From positions 930,001 through 994,000 of the forward strand of contig CAWKDD010000001.1 in NCBI GenBank assembly GCA_963848335.1: DNA of 64,000 nt, read 5' to 3'. The stretch is from Chersky-840 sp963848335. Its GTDB lineage: Bacteria; Actinomycetota; Acidimicrobiia; Acidimicrobiales; UBA8190. Position numbers and translations under genes: made by a program. The notes below the pieces were generated by a model that was given only the letters and a program-made list of their open reading frames with translations, did no database searches and was not told where the DNA came from. Below, piece by piece: positions 63,736-64,000 of the stretch (positions are counted from its first letter, which is position 1; each line of letters starts with the position of its first letter).

Positions 63736-64000
63736 CTACGACGTCGACACCAGGCTCTTCGGAGGTGTCGAGGTCGAGCCCGTGTACTTGGTCACGGGCG
63801 CCGACCCGGTGTCGGTGACCTCCACGGGAGTGACCGGCGTGGCGCCGATCCAGCTCCCCGTGGGCGTCACCGCCGGCGGTGCCGTGCTGCTGAGCCGGAT
63901 GACTTCGGCGCCTTGGAGGCCGAAGTGCACCGTGCTCGAGTACGACAGGGGCACGAAGCCCGGAGTCACGAAGCTCTTGCCGGACTTGGCGATGGCCGAC
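63736..64000 (-). CDS. C-terminal part of an unknown exported-looking protein
   Basis: The frame runs off the window edge. The 88 visible residues are rich in Ser, Thr, Pro and Val and look like extracytoplasmic beta sheets (FVPLSYSSTVHFGLQGAEVI, TPVTPVEVTDTGSAPVT), with a Thr/Ser/Pro-rich tail TGSTSTPPKSLVSTS. No family recognised. The start lies outside the window. Confidence 0.5.
   Translation of the reverse strand, partial: SAIAKSGKSFVTPGFVPLSYSSTVHFGLQGAEVIRLSSTAPPAVTPTGSWIGATPVTPVEVTDTGSAPVTKYTGSTSTPPKSLVSTS

Overview
The window is very GC-rich DNA with dense gene packing, many GTG starts, ATGA/GTGA/TGATG stop-start couplings and strongly biased third positions. Gene content (Tad pilus genes without a secretin, a SigF/SigB-type partner-switching stress system, cytochrome P450, many SDR, TetR and amidohydrolase genes, DUF302 and DUF6328 proteins, and a secreted protein with GYWMVGSDGG repeats) points to Actinomycetota. 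I infer an Acidimicrobiia-like lineage from the repeats and overall mix; there is no rRNA or other marker gene to prove it, and I saw no tRNA, IS element, CRISPR array or origin.

Layout. 0-3 kb: end of an unknown gene and a NarL-type two-component pair. 3-15 kb: a split Tad/Flp pilus locus. The left arm (minus strand) is cpaB-cpaE-tadA-tadB-tadC plus a membrane protein; the right arm (plus strand) is a second cpaB, a TadE-like gene, a TadG-like gene and another TadE-like gene. The arms diverge from a perfect 938-bp inverted repeat that holds the upstream region and most of cpaB, around an 861-bp spacer with a limonene-epoxide-hydrolase-like gene. 15-17.5 kb: a GT87-like membrane protein and a peptidase-like exported protein. 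17.7-24.7 kb: P450 + TetR, sterol-desaturase-like, PrsW-like, then a coupled phosphonate-monoester-hydrolase-like / PhnZ-like HD oxygenase pair and a lipoprotein. 24.7-39.9 kb: a diguanylate cyclase and a catabolic block (ALDH, four SDRs counting both strands, two D-aminoacylase-family enzymes, an ACMSD-type amidohydrolase, a cyclase-family enzyme, a SnoaL-like protein, TetR), a tiny two-gene operon behind a perfect palindrome, hemerythrin and alpha/beta-hydrolase genes. 40-42.4 kb: a TetR/MFS efflux pair with an operator between the -35 and -10.

42.4-56.5 kb is a general-stress module: SigF-like sigma factor, two degenerate RsbW-like proteins, two STAS antagonists, a MEDS-HATPase protein, a free HATPase, a PAS-GAF-PP2C phosphatase, and small stress or envelope proteins. 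Several of those outlying genes have GTTT/GTTC-N14-16-GGGTA promoters expected of this sigma class. An AttH-like/ecdysteroid-kinase-like pair and a ROK kinase sit inside the block. 56.5-64 kb: a 1081-residue secreted phosphoesterase with IPT/TIG and tandem repeats, DUF302, VOC, zinc alcohol dehydrogenase, PhyH dioxygenase, dienelactone hydrolase, and the end of a further unknown gene.

A caution for every reader: about 30 sites break otherwise conserved reading frames, nearly always by one extra base (usually G or C). The lengths of the affected genes modulo 3 agree with this. I read these as consensus errors rather than gene decay, and annotate such genes as single loci with the breaks stated.
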